Made by a program: the position numbers and the translations under genes. Of a DNA stretch of 64,000 nt, positions 8,755-17,147 are shown one piece after another (position 1 is the stretch's first letter; every line of letters starts with the position of its first letter). Below the pieces are notes generated by a model that saw nothing but the letters and a program-made list of their open reading frames with translations, searched no databases and was not told the DNA's origin. Origin of the DNA: Phytohabitans rumicis (GTDB taxonomy: Bacteria > Actinomycetota > Actinomycetes > Mycobacteriales > Micromonosporaceae); assembly GCF_011764445.1 (NCBI RefSeq), contig NZ_BLPG01000001.1, positions 7,395,001 to 7,459,000 of the forward strand. The letters are read 5' to 3'.

Positions 8755-9180
8755 GTGGATACGGTGGCAGCGATCGTTATGACGTTCGGCGGTGCGCTCT
8801 CGGCGACCCTCGGTGTTCTTGCGGGCGGTGTGGTCACCCGTCGGGTACAGGAGCGGCATTGGTTGCGCGATAAGCAATTGCGGGCATAGGAGGAGCTGTT
8901 CTCGCAGTACGCCCGGTTCATGATGGCGCTGCGGAGAGCGCACCTGGATCGAACGCCGGTCGATGTCGACTGGGGTGCCTGGAGCGTCTCGCTTACCTCC
9001 GCGAGCCTGGTTGCTCCGCTCGGCGCGCGGGCGATCGACGCGTTTGGGAGCGGTGTCGGCGTCTGCCTCGACGCGGTGTCAACGCGGGATCCTGTCGCGA
9101 ATCCGGTGGACGAAGAGGTTCTGACCGAGGCGTCGCGTCCGGCGGCGGCGGATCACGCGCTCAGCCCGCCGCACCCGGCT
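8755..9180 (+). pseudogene. Decayed small membrane-anchored hypothetical protein
   Basis: From GTG 8755 the frame reads one N-terminal transmembrane helix (VAAIVMTFGGALSATLGVLA) and a basic stretch (RRVQERHWLRDKQ), then stops at TAG 8887-8889. The same frame then continues sensibly as EELFSQYARFMMALRRAHLD and WGAWSVSLTSASLVAPLGA up to about 9175, where sense is lost. Actinomycete proteins of this layout (one helix plus a helical cytosolic domain) are common and of unknown function. One in-frame stop and a ragged C-terminus indicate a pseudogene. The adjacent IS3 element is a plausible cause of loss of selection. Confidence 0.55.
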
Positions 9181-9618
9181 GCGTATCAGCGAACGCTGGC
9201 CCAGGGCCGATCAGATCGTCACCGCCTTCCAGCGGCTGGCCGCGCTACCCCAACCCATCACCTGAACACCACAAACCCGCCCCGACCAGCAGCCCACGGA
9301 GGAACCCGACCACCGCGTCGGACCCACCATCACGCCCGCCTCCAGATCGACCACAACAAAGATCAGCCAAACCGGAGCGACCGCCTTGATCAACAGTTAG
9401 CAATGGCTGAGGCTAACCGCCAGCGCAGCAGGGGCGGCGGAAACCGCGGCGCGGGCGATGATGAACGCCACTATCTTCTTTACTTCAACGTAATATGCTG
9501 AATGTTTCCCTGTCTCGCGAGATTCCCTAGTGTCCCTGACCAGGCACCGACTTGACCCGCTACTGTTCGCCACCGCGGCCGATGTCGGACCGGTGTGTCT
9601 GCATTGGGGAGCGCACGG
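9181..9618. other. Gap between decayed gene and biosynthetic cluster
   Basis: No complete gene is seen. A short open stretch ending at TGA near 9269 (reading ERWPRADQIVTAFQRLAAL) looks like the tail of a lost regulator-type gene, but too little remains to name it. The AT-rich patch 9475-9500 contains TAATAT and is the best place for a promoter driving the downstream cluster. A Shine-Dalgarno-like GGGGAG lies at 9606-9611. Confidence 0.35.
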
Positions 9619-10296
9619 ATGAGATCGGTCGGCATCGGGCGTCCAGAGCCCTCGCCCGCGGAACACCCGACGTGTCGGTATGAGGCTGTCCCACCCACGA
9701 CCCCCGGCGATCCCGCCGCCGGACCGGATGACATCGTCGCGGCGGCCGCCCTAGCCGCATTGGAGACGGTGGATCGGCTCCGTCGGGAGATGCCGGTCCG
9801 GATCGTGGCTGGTGAGCAGGTTCTACGCCTGTCCAACTGGCCAGCGAGCCTGCGCCGGCTGGACGGGGCACGCGCCCGCACCGAGGTCCGTTCGCTCGCC
9901 GCACCGACCGCCGGCTCCCACAGTTCCAGGGAGCTGGTGGTGGTACTCGACGTTGACCGGCCCGGGACCGACGGGGCGCATGCAGTCTTGTTGCACTGCC
10001 AGCCCGGCGCCGCGGTGGCGGTCACCGCCCGCTGCGACCCGGCGGACCCATGGTCGGTGAGCCTGCCCGCGGTGGCCGAGATCTTCGCCGAGGTACTCAC
10101 CGCCCTGCTCGCCGATCCGCTGCTGCCACCGGCGGGGCCGGCGGGATCGGCTACACGTCCCGGACCGTCGCTCTGGGCCCTTGCGCCGGCCGCCGGGTCG
10201 ATCACGGTCCGTTCCAGGCCATTCCGAGGATGGTCGAGGAGCGTACCGACCTACACCCTGACCGGCCGGCGATCTCGTTCCGAGGCCGGTCGCTGA
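9619..10296 (+). CDS. Hypothetical protein upstream of the NRPS-like enzyme (possible condensation-domain-like tail)
   Basis: 225 residues from ATG 9619, with GGGGAG 7 bases upstream. A low-complexity Pro-rich N-terminus is followed by a folded-looking region (VAGEQVLRLSNWPASLRRLD, LVVVLDVDRP, EIFAEVLTALLADPLLP). That region recalls the C-terminal part of an NRPS condensation-type domain, but the similarity is weak. After about base 10155 the frame becomes Arg/Ser-rich and unconvincing, just where the adenylation-domain frame (one base back) becomes convincing. This may thus be the N-terminus of the next protein separated by a one-base loss, or an independent overlapping gene. Confidence 0.45.
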   Translation: MRSVGIGRPEPSPAEHPTCRYEAVPPTTPGDPAAGPDDIVAAAALAALETVDRLRREMPVRIVAGEQVLRLSNWPASLRRLDGARARTEVRSLAAPTAGSHSSRELVVVLDVDRPGTDGAHAVLLHCQPGAAVAVTARCDPADPWSVSLPAVAEIFAEVLTALLADPLLPPAGPAGSATRPGPSLWALAPAAGSITVRSRPFRGWSRSVPTYTLTGRRSRSEAGR

Positions 10297-13232
10297 CTTA
10301 CCGGCAGCTCGACGAGCTGGCGAACGGCCTAGCCACCACGCTGGCGGCACGTGGCGCCCGGTACGGAGACGTGGTGCCAGTCCTGCTCGCCGACGGCCTC
10401 GAACTGCCGGTGGCCTACCTGGCCCTGATGAAGCTCGGCGCCGCGTTCGTCCCGCTCGATCCCGCCTGGCCGGCACACCGCCTACGCGCCGTGGCGCAGG
10501 TGATCGAGCCCCGGTTAGTGCTGGGCGCGACCGCCGAGCCGCTGCCCGGGAATGGATCCGCCCACGTCGTTACCGTGGCGCTCGACGACATCGTGTCAAC
10601 CGCCCGACGCCCGCAGGTGCCGCTCCAGCCGGACGACCTGATCTACGGAATCTTCACCTCCGGCACGACCGGGACGCCGAAGTGCGCGATGAACCACCAT
10701 GCCGGGCTGACCAACCGGTTTCGCTTCATGACGCGGTACTTCGGGGCCACCGGCGACGAGGTCGTACTGCAGAACAGCAGGCACACCTTCGACTCTTCGG
10801 TGTGGCAGATGTTCTGGCCGTTGACTACCGGCGGCCGGGTCGTCGTACCGAGCTCGGGCGAGTTCCTCAACCTCGAGTACGTCCTGGACACTGTCGCCGC
10901 CGAAGGCGTCACCGTAACCGACTTCGTCCCGAGCATCTTCAACGTCCTGGTGGCCATGGTGGACCGGGATCCGGTCGCCCGCAGCAAACTCGCCTCCCTG
11001 CGCGCCCTGGTGGTCGGTGGCGAGGAGATCAACCCCGCCATGGTGCACCGGCTTCGGGAGCTGCTGCCGGACGTCAGGGTCACCAACGGGTACGGTCCGA
11101 CCGAGGCCTCGATCGGCATGATCTTCCACCCAGTGTCGCCCGAGGACGGCGAAGTCGTACCGATCGGTCATCCGATCGACAACTGCTATGCCGCGGTGCT
11201 CGACCCGGCCATGCGGCCATTGCCGCCCGGCGCTACCGGTGAAATCGTTATCGGTGGCGTCTGCCTGGGAGCCGGCTATCTCGCCGCGCCCGCCCGCACC
11301 GCAGAAGCGTTCGTCCCGAACCCGCTGCCGGAGATCCCCGGCAGCCGGTTGTACCGGACCGGAGACCTGGGCTATCTCGGCACCGACGGGCGGCTGTATT
11401 TTGTGGGCCGCCGCGACTTCCAGGTGAAGATCAACGGCATACGGGTGGAGTTGGGCGAGATCGAGGCGGCGGCCGCCCGGTGTCCCGGCGTCCGGCAGGC
11501 CAAGGCCCTGGTGGCGAGGCAGGGCAGGCTCCGCTCCCTCGCCGTCGTCGCGGCCGCCGAGGAGGGGCTCACCGAGCAGGCACTGCGAGAGCAGCTGGCT
11601 CGGCTGCTGCCCCGGACGAGCCTGCCCCGGCATATCCTCCTCCTGCCCCAGCTGCCCCTGACCGACAACGGCAAGGTGGACCGGAGGCGGCTGCAGCAGC
11701 TCGTCGACCACAAGCTGGCCGAGGCCGCGGTACGCCTGGCCGAGGCCGCCGAGCCCCAGACCCTGCTGGACCGGGTGCTGGCCGTGTTCCAGGACGTCCT
11801 CGGCCAGCCCGAGCTGACCCGCGACAGCCACTTCCTGGCCGCCGGCGGCGACTCCCTGCAGGCGGTCTCCGCCACCATGGCACTGACCGAGGTGAGCGGG
11901 GTGAGTGTCGGTGTCCAGGACCTGTTCGACTGGCCGACACCGGCCGGTATGGCCCGGTTCCTCGCCGAGCGGAGCGGCGGATTGGAGCCCGCCGAGACGG
12001 AGGACGACCTGGTCGAACGGGACAGCCGCCTCCCGGCGACGCTGACCATCCACGCCGCCGATTCGCGGGTGACGCTAAGGACCATCCTGGTCACCGGCGC
12101 CACCGGGTTCGTGGGCAGCCGCCTGGTGCACGAGCTGCTCACCGCAACCGATCTGTGGGTGTGTTGCCTGGCCCGGGCCGCCGGTGACGCCGATGCCACC
12201 GACCGGGTGATCCGGGCGCTGACCGAGCGTGGGCTGTGGCAGCCGCGATTCGCGGACCGGCTCACGGCGTTCCGGGCCGATCTGGGCCGCCCGGATCTCG
12301 GGCTGGACCGCCCGACCTGGGACCACCTCTCGCGAACCTGCGACGCCATCCTGCACAACGGAGCACTGGTCAACTTCCTCTTCGACTACCGGGCACACCG
12401 GCCGGCCAACGTCCACGGCACCGCCGAACTGCTCCGGCTGGCCATGGCGCACCAACCGAAGCCCCTGCACTACATCTCCACCCTGGGCACCCTGGACACC
12501 GAAGCCGCACTACAGCCGCATCCGCTCGGCGAGGAGTATGCCTCGGACATGGCCGTGCCGCCGCACAGCGGTTACAGCCGGTCGAAGTGGGTGGCCGAGC
12601 GATACCTGGGCACCGCCCGGCGGCGGGGTGCGCTCGTCACCATCCTCCGCCTCGGCGAGGTGATGCCCGCCGCGGACAACGGCCACCCCAATGAGCGGGC
12701 CCTGACCCACCTCCTGCTCGTAGCTTGCCAGCGGCTCGGCATACGTCCGGCCGCAGCGATCGGAACGGACTACTCGCCGGTGGACTACGTCGCTCGCAGG
12801 GCCGTCGCCGCCGTCGTCGACAAGCACGTCTGGGGCCGGACGGTCCACATTTTCCATCCGCGGAGCACGATCTTCACCGACCTGCCCTCCAAGGTCGGCG
12901 GCCCCCTTCCGCGGGTCACCTGCACACAGTTCGTCACCAGCCTGCGTGCCGCCGCCAGCGACACCGCCGACCGCCGGCTCGCAGCATTGTTGTCGCTGCT
13001 GCCTCAGCAGCGCACGGCCGGCGAGGAGGACCTACGAATGGCCTTCGAGGGGCTGCTCGTCGACAATCCACGGCTGTTTCGCCGGGACGAGTGCCACCGG
13101 CTGGAACAGCGCTGGAACCTGACTGGCGACCAGCCGCTGCAGACCTCGATCGCGGCTTATCAGGCCTGGCTGCGCGAGCACGAGACAGCAGACGGCAGTC
13201 CTCGACTGCTGTTGCCGGCCGCACCGCTCTGA
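10230..13232 (+). CDS. NRPS-like A-T-R enzyme (adenylation, carrier protein, thioester reductase)
   Basis: 1000 residues from ATG 10230; the N-terminal limit is uncertain because the upstream sense lies in another frame. Adenylation motifs are A1 LTYRQLDELAN, A3 FTSGTTGTPK, A4 FDSSVWQMFWPL, A5 NGYGPTEAS, A7 YRTGDLGYL, A8 GRRDFQVKINGIRVELGEIE and A10 NGKVDRR. The Asp in FDSS suggests an alpha-amino-acid substrate. A carrier protein follows (FLAAGGDSLQAV, Ser as phosphopantetheine site). Next comes an NAD(P)-binding reductase domain (VTGATGFVGSRL and YSRSKWVAERYL), which should release the thioester as an aldehyde or alcohol. It has no condensation domain of its own, as in carboxylate-reductase-like single modules. 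The downstream genes supply reduction, sulfation, a shell protein and export. Confidence 0.9.
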   Translation: MVEERTDLHPDRPAISFRGRSLTYRQLDELANGLATTLAARGARYGDVVPVLLADGLELPVAYLALMKLGAAFVPLDPAWPAHRLRAVAQVIEPRLVLGATAEPLPGNGSAHVVTVALDDIVSTARRPQVPLQPDDLIYGIFTSGTTGTPKCAMNHHAGLTNRFRFMTRYFGATGDEVVLQNSRHTFDSSVWQMFWPLTTGGRVVVPSSGEFLNLEYVLDTVAAEGVTVTDFVPSIFNVLVAMVDRDPVARSKLASLRALVVGGEEINPAMVHRLRELLPDVRVTNGYGPTEASIGMIFHPVSPEDGEVVPIGHPIDNCYAAVLDPAMRPLPPGATGEIVIGGVCLGAGYLAAPARTAEAFVPNPLPEIPGSRLYRTGDLGYLGTDGRLYFVGRRDFQVKINGIRVELGEIEAAAARCPGVRQAKALVARQGRLRSLAVVAAAEEGLTEQALREQLARLLPRTSLPRHILLLPQLPLTDNGKVDRRRLQQLVDHKLAEAAVRLAEAAEPQTLLDRVLAVFQDVLGQPELTRDSHFLAAGGDSLQAVSATMALTEVSGVSVGVQDLFDWPTPAGMARFLAERSGGLEPAETEDDLVERDSRLPATLTIHAADSRVTLRTILVTGATGFVGSRLVHELLTATDLWVCCLARAAGDADATDRVIRALTERGLWQPRFADRLTAFRADLGRPDLGLDRPTWDHLSRTCDAILHNGALVNFLFDYRAHRPANVHGTAELLRLAMAHQPKPLHYISTLGTLDTEAALQPHPLGEEYASDMAVPPHSGYSRSKWVAERYLGTARRRGALVTILRLGEVMPAADNGHPNERALTHLLLVACQRLGIRPAAAIGTDYSPVDYVARRAVAAVVDKHVWGRTVHIFHPRSTIFTDLPSKVGGPLPRVTCTQFVTSLRAAASDTADRRLAALLSLLPQQRTAGEEDLRMAFEGLLVDNPRLFRRDECHRLEQRWNLTGDQPLQTSIAAYQAWLREHETADGSPRLLLPAAPL

Positions 13233-13276
13233 CCGGTGCCCGACGGCGTGACGGATCGATACAGAAAGAGGAACGG

Positions 13277-14259
13277 ATGCGCTATCGCAGGTTGGGCCGC
13301 CTCGGCTGGGAGGTCAGCGAGGTCGGGTACGGCATGTGGGGTATCGGGGGCGGCCCGGGTGGCTTCACCGGATGGGACTACGACGCCGCGCCCGGATGCC
13401 TCGACGAGGCCGTGGAACTGGGCTGCAACTTCTTCGACACCGCCTGGGTCTACGGTCGGGGCATCAGCGAGCAGCTGCTCGGCGCGCTGCTGCGCCGCCA
13501 CCCGGACCGGCGGCTCTACGTCGGCACCAAGATCCCCCGAAGAACCGGGAGTGGCCGCCGAAGCCGGACGACCGCTTGGACGACGTGTACCCGACCGACC
13601 ACATCCGCGAGTACACCCAGCGCAGCCTGGACAACCTCGGGGTGTCCCGGATCGACCTGCTCCAGTTCCATGTCTGGGAGGACCGCTGGGCCACCGAGGA
13701 GCGGTGGCAGGAAGCCATCACTCAGCTCAAGCGGGAGGGTCTAGTCGACGGGGTCGGCATCAGCGTCAACCGCTGGGAGCCGACCAACTGCATGGCGGCG
13801 CTCGACACCGGGTTGATCGACGTCATCCAGGCGATCTACAACATCTTCGACCAGGCCCCGGAGGACGACCTGTTCCTCCGGGCGCAGCGCGACGACATCG
13901 GCATCATCGCCCGGGTCCCGTTCGACGAGGGCAGCCTGACCGGCACGCTCACCGCCGACAGCACCTGGCCGCCGGAGGACTGGCGCAACACCTACTTCGG
14001 GCCGGAGAATCTCCTGCCGAGCGTGGAGCGCGCCGAGCGGTTGGCCGCAGACCTACCCGATGGCATGACCATGCCCGAACTCGCGCTCCGCTTCATCCTG
14101 CACCACTCGGCCGTAAGCACCGTCATTCCCGGCATGCGCCGGCTGGCGCACGTCCGCGCGAACATGGCGGTCAGCGACCGTACGCCCCTGGAGGAGAAGC
14201 AGCTGACACGCCTGCGAGACCACCGCTGGGACCGCACTCCGACATGGTGGTCACAATGA
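13277..14259 (+). pseudogene. Aldo/keto reductase, frameshifted at a C run
   Basis: The gene starts at ATG 13277 and reads as an AKR through the first 85 or so residues. FFDTAWVYG contributes catalytic Asp and Tyr, and VGTKI contributes Lys. The frame fails right after the CCCCC run at 13534-13538. One extra C restores the text to KIPPKNREWPPKPDD. The rest is clean in the other frame: LLQFHVWED with the His, GISVNRWEP, and ALRFILHHSAVSTVIPGMR. The intact protein would be about 327 residues, normal for the family. Its position suggests that it acts on the aldehyde released by the A-T-R enzyme or on a later intermediate. A sequencing deletion is at least as likely as a true mutation. Confidence 0.82.
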
Positions 14260-14313
14260 TCCCCGCCCGGCCCGCCCCCTGCCTCCAGAGCCACCGCGGA
14301 CGCGGGAGGCGCC

Positions 14314-15051
14314 GTGCCAGTGATCGCCATGTGGGCCCACCCGCGGGCGCTCAGCACCGCCTTCCTGCGCATGATGATCGCGCGCGGTGATGTCACCGTG
14401 GTCCACGAGCCACTGGTCACCCTCGTCGACGAGGGAAACGTCCCGCTGCCGACCCGCGACGGCGGCACCGTCACGGTCACCAGCCTGGGCGACGTCCTGG
14501 CGCACCTGGCGGACCTCGCGCGAGACCGTACGGTCTTCGTCAAGGACACCCTGGAATACCGCTACGCGTACCTCTTCGACCACCCCGACGAGATCGCCGA
14601 CTCCGTGCACACCTTTATCGTCCGGCACCCGAGCCGGACGATCAGCTCGCACTACGCGATTAAACCCACGGTCACCTGCCCAGAGATCGGCTATGAGCAC
14701 CAGTACGAACTGTTCGAACATGTCCGCCGGGTTGCGCGGAAGGCTCCGGTGGTGGTATCGGCCGAGGACCTGCTGCGCGACCCCGAAGGGACCATCGCGG
14801 CCTACTGCGCGTCGGTCGGCCTGCCGTTCCTGCCCGAGGCGCTGCACTGGACACCCGAGGACCGCGCGGAGTGGCAACGGACCCGCAAGTGGCACCTCGA
14901 CGTGGAACGCAGCCACGGATTCGCGCCCGTGGCCAAGTCGTTCGAGGTCACGGTCGAGAACAGCCCGCAACTGAGGTCCTACTACGACCATCAGTACCCC
15001 TTCTACGAGCGACTGCTCCAACATGCCATCGCCCCGGGAGACAACACATGA
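14314..15051 (+). CDS. Sulfotransferase-family protein
   Basis: 245 residues from GTG 14314, with GGGAGG at 14304-14309. The N-terminal AMWAHPRALSTAFLRMM matches the 5'-phosphosulfate loop of PAPS-dependent sulfotransferases. VRHPSRTISSHY matches the 3'-phosphate-binding motif (Arg and Ser). FVKDTLEYRYAYLF and the C-terminal helix region are typical of the small bacterial sulfotransferase-like group. It would transfer sulfate to a hydroxyl or amine of the cluster product. It overlaps the next small ORF as ATGA. Some members of this superfamily are not proven sulfotransferases, so the reaction is inferred. Confidence 0.8.
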   Translation: MPVIAMWAHPRALSTAFLRMMIARGDVTVVHEPLVTLVDEGNVPLPTRDGGTVTVTSLGDVLAHLADLARDRTVFVKDTLEYRYAYLFDHPDEIADSVHTFIVRHPSRTISSHYAIKPTVTCPEIGYEHQYELFEHVRRVARKAPVVVSAEDLLRDPEGTIAAYCASVGLPFLPEALHWTPEDRAEWQRTRKWHLDVERSHGFAPVAKSFEVTVENSPQLRSYYDHQYPFYERLLQHAIAPGDNT

Positions 15052-15206
15052 CCACTGCCGCCATCCCGACCCCCCGCGTCTCGACCGACGTGTCCCCCGG
15101 CCAGTTGTTCGCCCAGGCGTTCGCCGCCGACCCCACGAGCGCCGACGTGCGCTTCGACTACACCATCACCGACGCCTTCCGGCCGACGAAGGAACGCCCC
15201 GGGTGA
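15048..15206 (+). CDS. 52-residue ORF directly before the encapsulin-like gene; perhaps its N-terminal arm
   Basis: ATG 15048 overlaps the sulfotransferase stop, and TGA 15204-15206 overlaps the GTG start of the next gene. The product contains VSTDVSPGQLFAQAFAADP and ends FDYTITDAFRPTKERPG. Read through with one extra G at 15201-15203, it continues seamlessly as ERPGVTVRNLFRKRPVD into the shell protein. The joined product would be about 290 residues, the normal size of an encapsulin. Either this is the N-arm of the shell gene cut off by a lost G, or it is a separate coupled small protein. The first reading is favoured because other genes in the window lose a G or C in runs. Confidence 0.55.
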   Translation: MTTAAIPTPRVSTDVSPGQLFAQAFAADPTSADVRFDYTITDAFRPTKERPG

Positions 15207-15919
15207 CCGTACGGAACCTGTTCCGCAAGCGGCCGGTCGACATGGACCCCGTCCGCTTCTGGTGCGAGACCCGGCCGGACGCGGACGAGGCGGAGACGGT
15301 GCACGAATCGGACCTGCGGCGGGAGGCGGCCTTCCGGTTCGGCATGGCCGAGGCGCAGGTGCACCCGATCCGGGCCTGGGTGCAGGTACCCGAGGAGTTG
15401 ACCCGGGACCTCGATGCCCTGGCGGTCTTCGTCGACTACCGGCTCCTGGTCCGGCTTGCCACCGCGGAGAACCAGGCCCTGACCCTTGGCGAGCACGGTC
15501 TGCTCCGTCACCCCGAGATCGCCCGGCTGCCGTACGACGGCGACTACCTGACCGGGCTCCTCGACGCCTGCAACGAGATCGAGCAGACCGGGGCCACCCC
15601 GCACGCCATGATTGTCAACCCGCGTGACTACTACACCCACCTGCTCGGGCACGGCTCGCTCCTGACCGACTTCGAGCGCAACGGCATGCAGATCAGCCGT
15701 ACTCGCATGGTGGCGCCGGGCACGGCAGTCGTCGGGGACTTCGCCATGGCCGCGCGCCTGCTCGACGCCGGCCAGTCAGCGATCCGGGTCACGGAGCCGC
15801 CCGCGGGCATCTTCGCCACCGACGGCCTGGCGGTGTGCGCGGAGATCCATGAAGGACTGGCCGTCCACCTACCGACGCACATCCACCACGTCGTTCCGGC
15901 CCAGGGAGGTCCAGCATGA
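15203..15919 (+). CDS. HK97-fold encapsulin-like shell protein in a biosynthetic cluster
   Basis: 238 residues from GTG 15203. The text follows the HK97 major-capsid/encapsulin plan. NLFRKRPVDMDPVRFWCE is followed by an E-loop-like segment (residues about 28-55). WVQVPEELTRD then leads into the long spine helix LDALAVFVDYRLLVRLATAE. The A-domain text is TPHAMIVNPRDYYTHLLG, RMVAPGTAVVGDFAMAARLL, and LAVCAEIHEGLAVHLPT. No phage genes (portal, terminase, protease, tail) are nearby. Instead it sits between a sulfotransferase and an MFS exporter behind an NRPS-like enzyme. This fits the natural-product-associated (family 3) encapsulins described in actinobacteria. It would form a protein cage around one of the cluster enzymes; the cargo is unknown. 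Confidence 0.75.
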   Translation: MTVRNLFRKRPVDMDPVRFWCETRPDADEAETVHESDLRREAAFRFGMAEAQVHPIRAWVQVPEELTRDLDALAVFVDYRLLVRLATAENQALTLGEHGLLRHPEIARLPYDGDYLTGLLDACNEIEQTGATPHAMIVNPRDYYTHLLGHGSLLTDFERNGMQISRTRMVAPGTAVVGDFAMAARLLDAGQSAIRVTEPPAGIFATDGLAVCAEIHEGLAVHLPTHIHHVVPAQGGPA

Positions 15920-17088
15920 CCGCGATCGCCGGCAAATTGGCGTTCTACCGGCCGTTCGTGCCACTGTTCGGCACCATCTTCCTGTGCCTGCTCGGCGTGG
16001 GCGCGGCACTGGCAACGCTGCCCTTCTACGTCCTCGACGAACTGGACGGAAACCGGGTCGACGTCGGGGTGGTCATCGCCGCCATCGCGGTGTCCGCCGT
16101 GATCGCCCGACCGATCGCCGGCCGCTTCGGGGACCGGCACGGCTACAAGACCGTGATGCTCGCCGGAGCCGCAATCTGCGCCATCGCCAGCGCTGCGTAC
16201 CTGATCGCCGGGAACGTGCCTGTGCTGGTGGCGGTGCGGGTACTGCACGGCATCGGCGAGGGGGCGGTCTACACCGCCGGGGCGGCGTGGCTCGTGGCGC
16301 TGTGCCCACCGGAGCGGCGCGGCCGAGTGGTCGGCCTGTACGGCATTCACATGTGGCTGGGCATCACACTCGGCGCGCTGCTCGGAACGGTCGCGCAGCG
16401 CACCGGCGGGTACCCGACGGTCTGGCTCTCCTCCGTCCTTCTCGCGCTGGTCGGGGCGGGGCTGGTGGCCTCCCGGCAGCGGCCGGAGCAGCCCGCGTCG
16501 AAGGGCCGGGCAGGCTTCATACCCGGCAGTGCCGTGCTACCCGGGATCGCGCTCTCCACGGCCGCGCTCGGCTACGCCGTGCTGGCCGCGTTCGTAGCGC
16601 TGCACCTAACTGACCGGGGGATCACCAATGGGATCGCGGCGTTCAACGCGTTCGGCGTCACCTACGTCGGCGTCCGGCTCTTCGTCGGCGGTCTGCCAGA
16701 CAAGCTCGGCCCCGGCCGGGTGGCGATCTGGTCGGCCCTGGTGGAGGCGGTCGGATTGCTCCTAGTCGCGGTCGCGCCCAACCTGATCGTCGCAGTCGCC
16801 GGTGGCCTGGTGATCGGTGCGGGGCTCTCGCTGCTCTTTCCCGCCCTGGCGCTGCTGGTCATCAACCGGACCGATGCAGCCCATCAGGGGGCCGCGCTGG
16901 GGGCGTTCACCTCGTTCTGGGACATCGGCCTGGCCGCCGGTGGCCCACTGGCCGGGATCGTGGCGAGTGTAGCCGGGTATCCGGCCGCCTTCTACACGAT
17001 GCTCGGTGCCGCCCTAGTCTCCGCAGGCATCTCTGCGATCAACTCACTCCCCCGGCGTCGACTGGTCGACCAGGGAGTGCCCGGCTGA
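15916..17088 (+). CDS. MFS transporter (likely product exporter)
   Basis: 390 residues, about 12 transmembrane helices, starting at ATG 15916 within the shell-protein stop (ATGA). Motif A is present after helix 2 (GRFGDRHGYKTV), and helix 4-5 text includes VLHGIGEGAVYTAGAAWLVAL. This is the drug/metabolite efflux branch of the family. Being last in the coupled row, it is the probable exporter of, or self-resistance to, the cluster product. It ends at TGA 17086-17088, just before a strong hairpin shared with the convergent gene. Confidence 0.88.
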   Translation: MTAIAGKLAFYRPFVPLFGTIFLCLLGVGAALATLPFYVLDELDGNRVDVGVVIAAIAVSAVIARPIAGRFGDRHGYKTVMLAGAAICAIASAAYLIAGNVPVLVAVRVLHGIGEGAVYTAGAAWLVALCPPERRGRVVGLYGIHMWLGITLGALLGTVAQRTGGYPTVWLSSVLLALVGAGLVASRQRPEQPASKGRAGFIPGSAVLPGIALSTAALGYAVLAAFVALHLTDRGITNGIAAFNAFGVTYVGVRLFVGGLPDKLGPGRVAIWSALVEAVGLLLVAVAPNLIVAVAGGLVIGAGLSLLFPALALLVINRTDAAHQGAALGAFTSFWDIGLAAGGPLAGIVASVAGYPAAFYTMLGAALVSAGISAINSLPRRRLVDQGVPG

Positions 17089-17112
17089 GCCGAAACCAGT
17101 GAACGTGTACGG

Positions 17113-17146
17113 CCGGTGCGCTGCCTTGATCTAGGGCAACGCACCG
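17113..17146. terminator. Bidirectional hairpin between convergent MFS and FAD-oxidase genes
   Basis: CCGGTGCG...TGCC at 17113-17125 pairs with GGCA...CGCACCGG at 17134-17146. There is one internal mismatch and a short A/T-containing loop. It lies between two converging genes and has no T run, as is common in actinomycetes. Confidence 0.7.
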
Positions 17147-17147
17147 G

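Noticed and set aside
10596-12053. 485-codon minus-strand frame opposite the A-T-R gene
   Set aside because: Shadow of a high-GC coding region whose plus strand contains all adenylation and carrier motifs.
15203-15919. Interpreting the HK97-fold protein as part of a prophage
   Set aside because: No portal, terminase, protease, tail or integrase genes adjoin it; all neighbours are biosynthetic or transport genes in one coupled operon.
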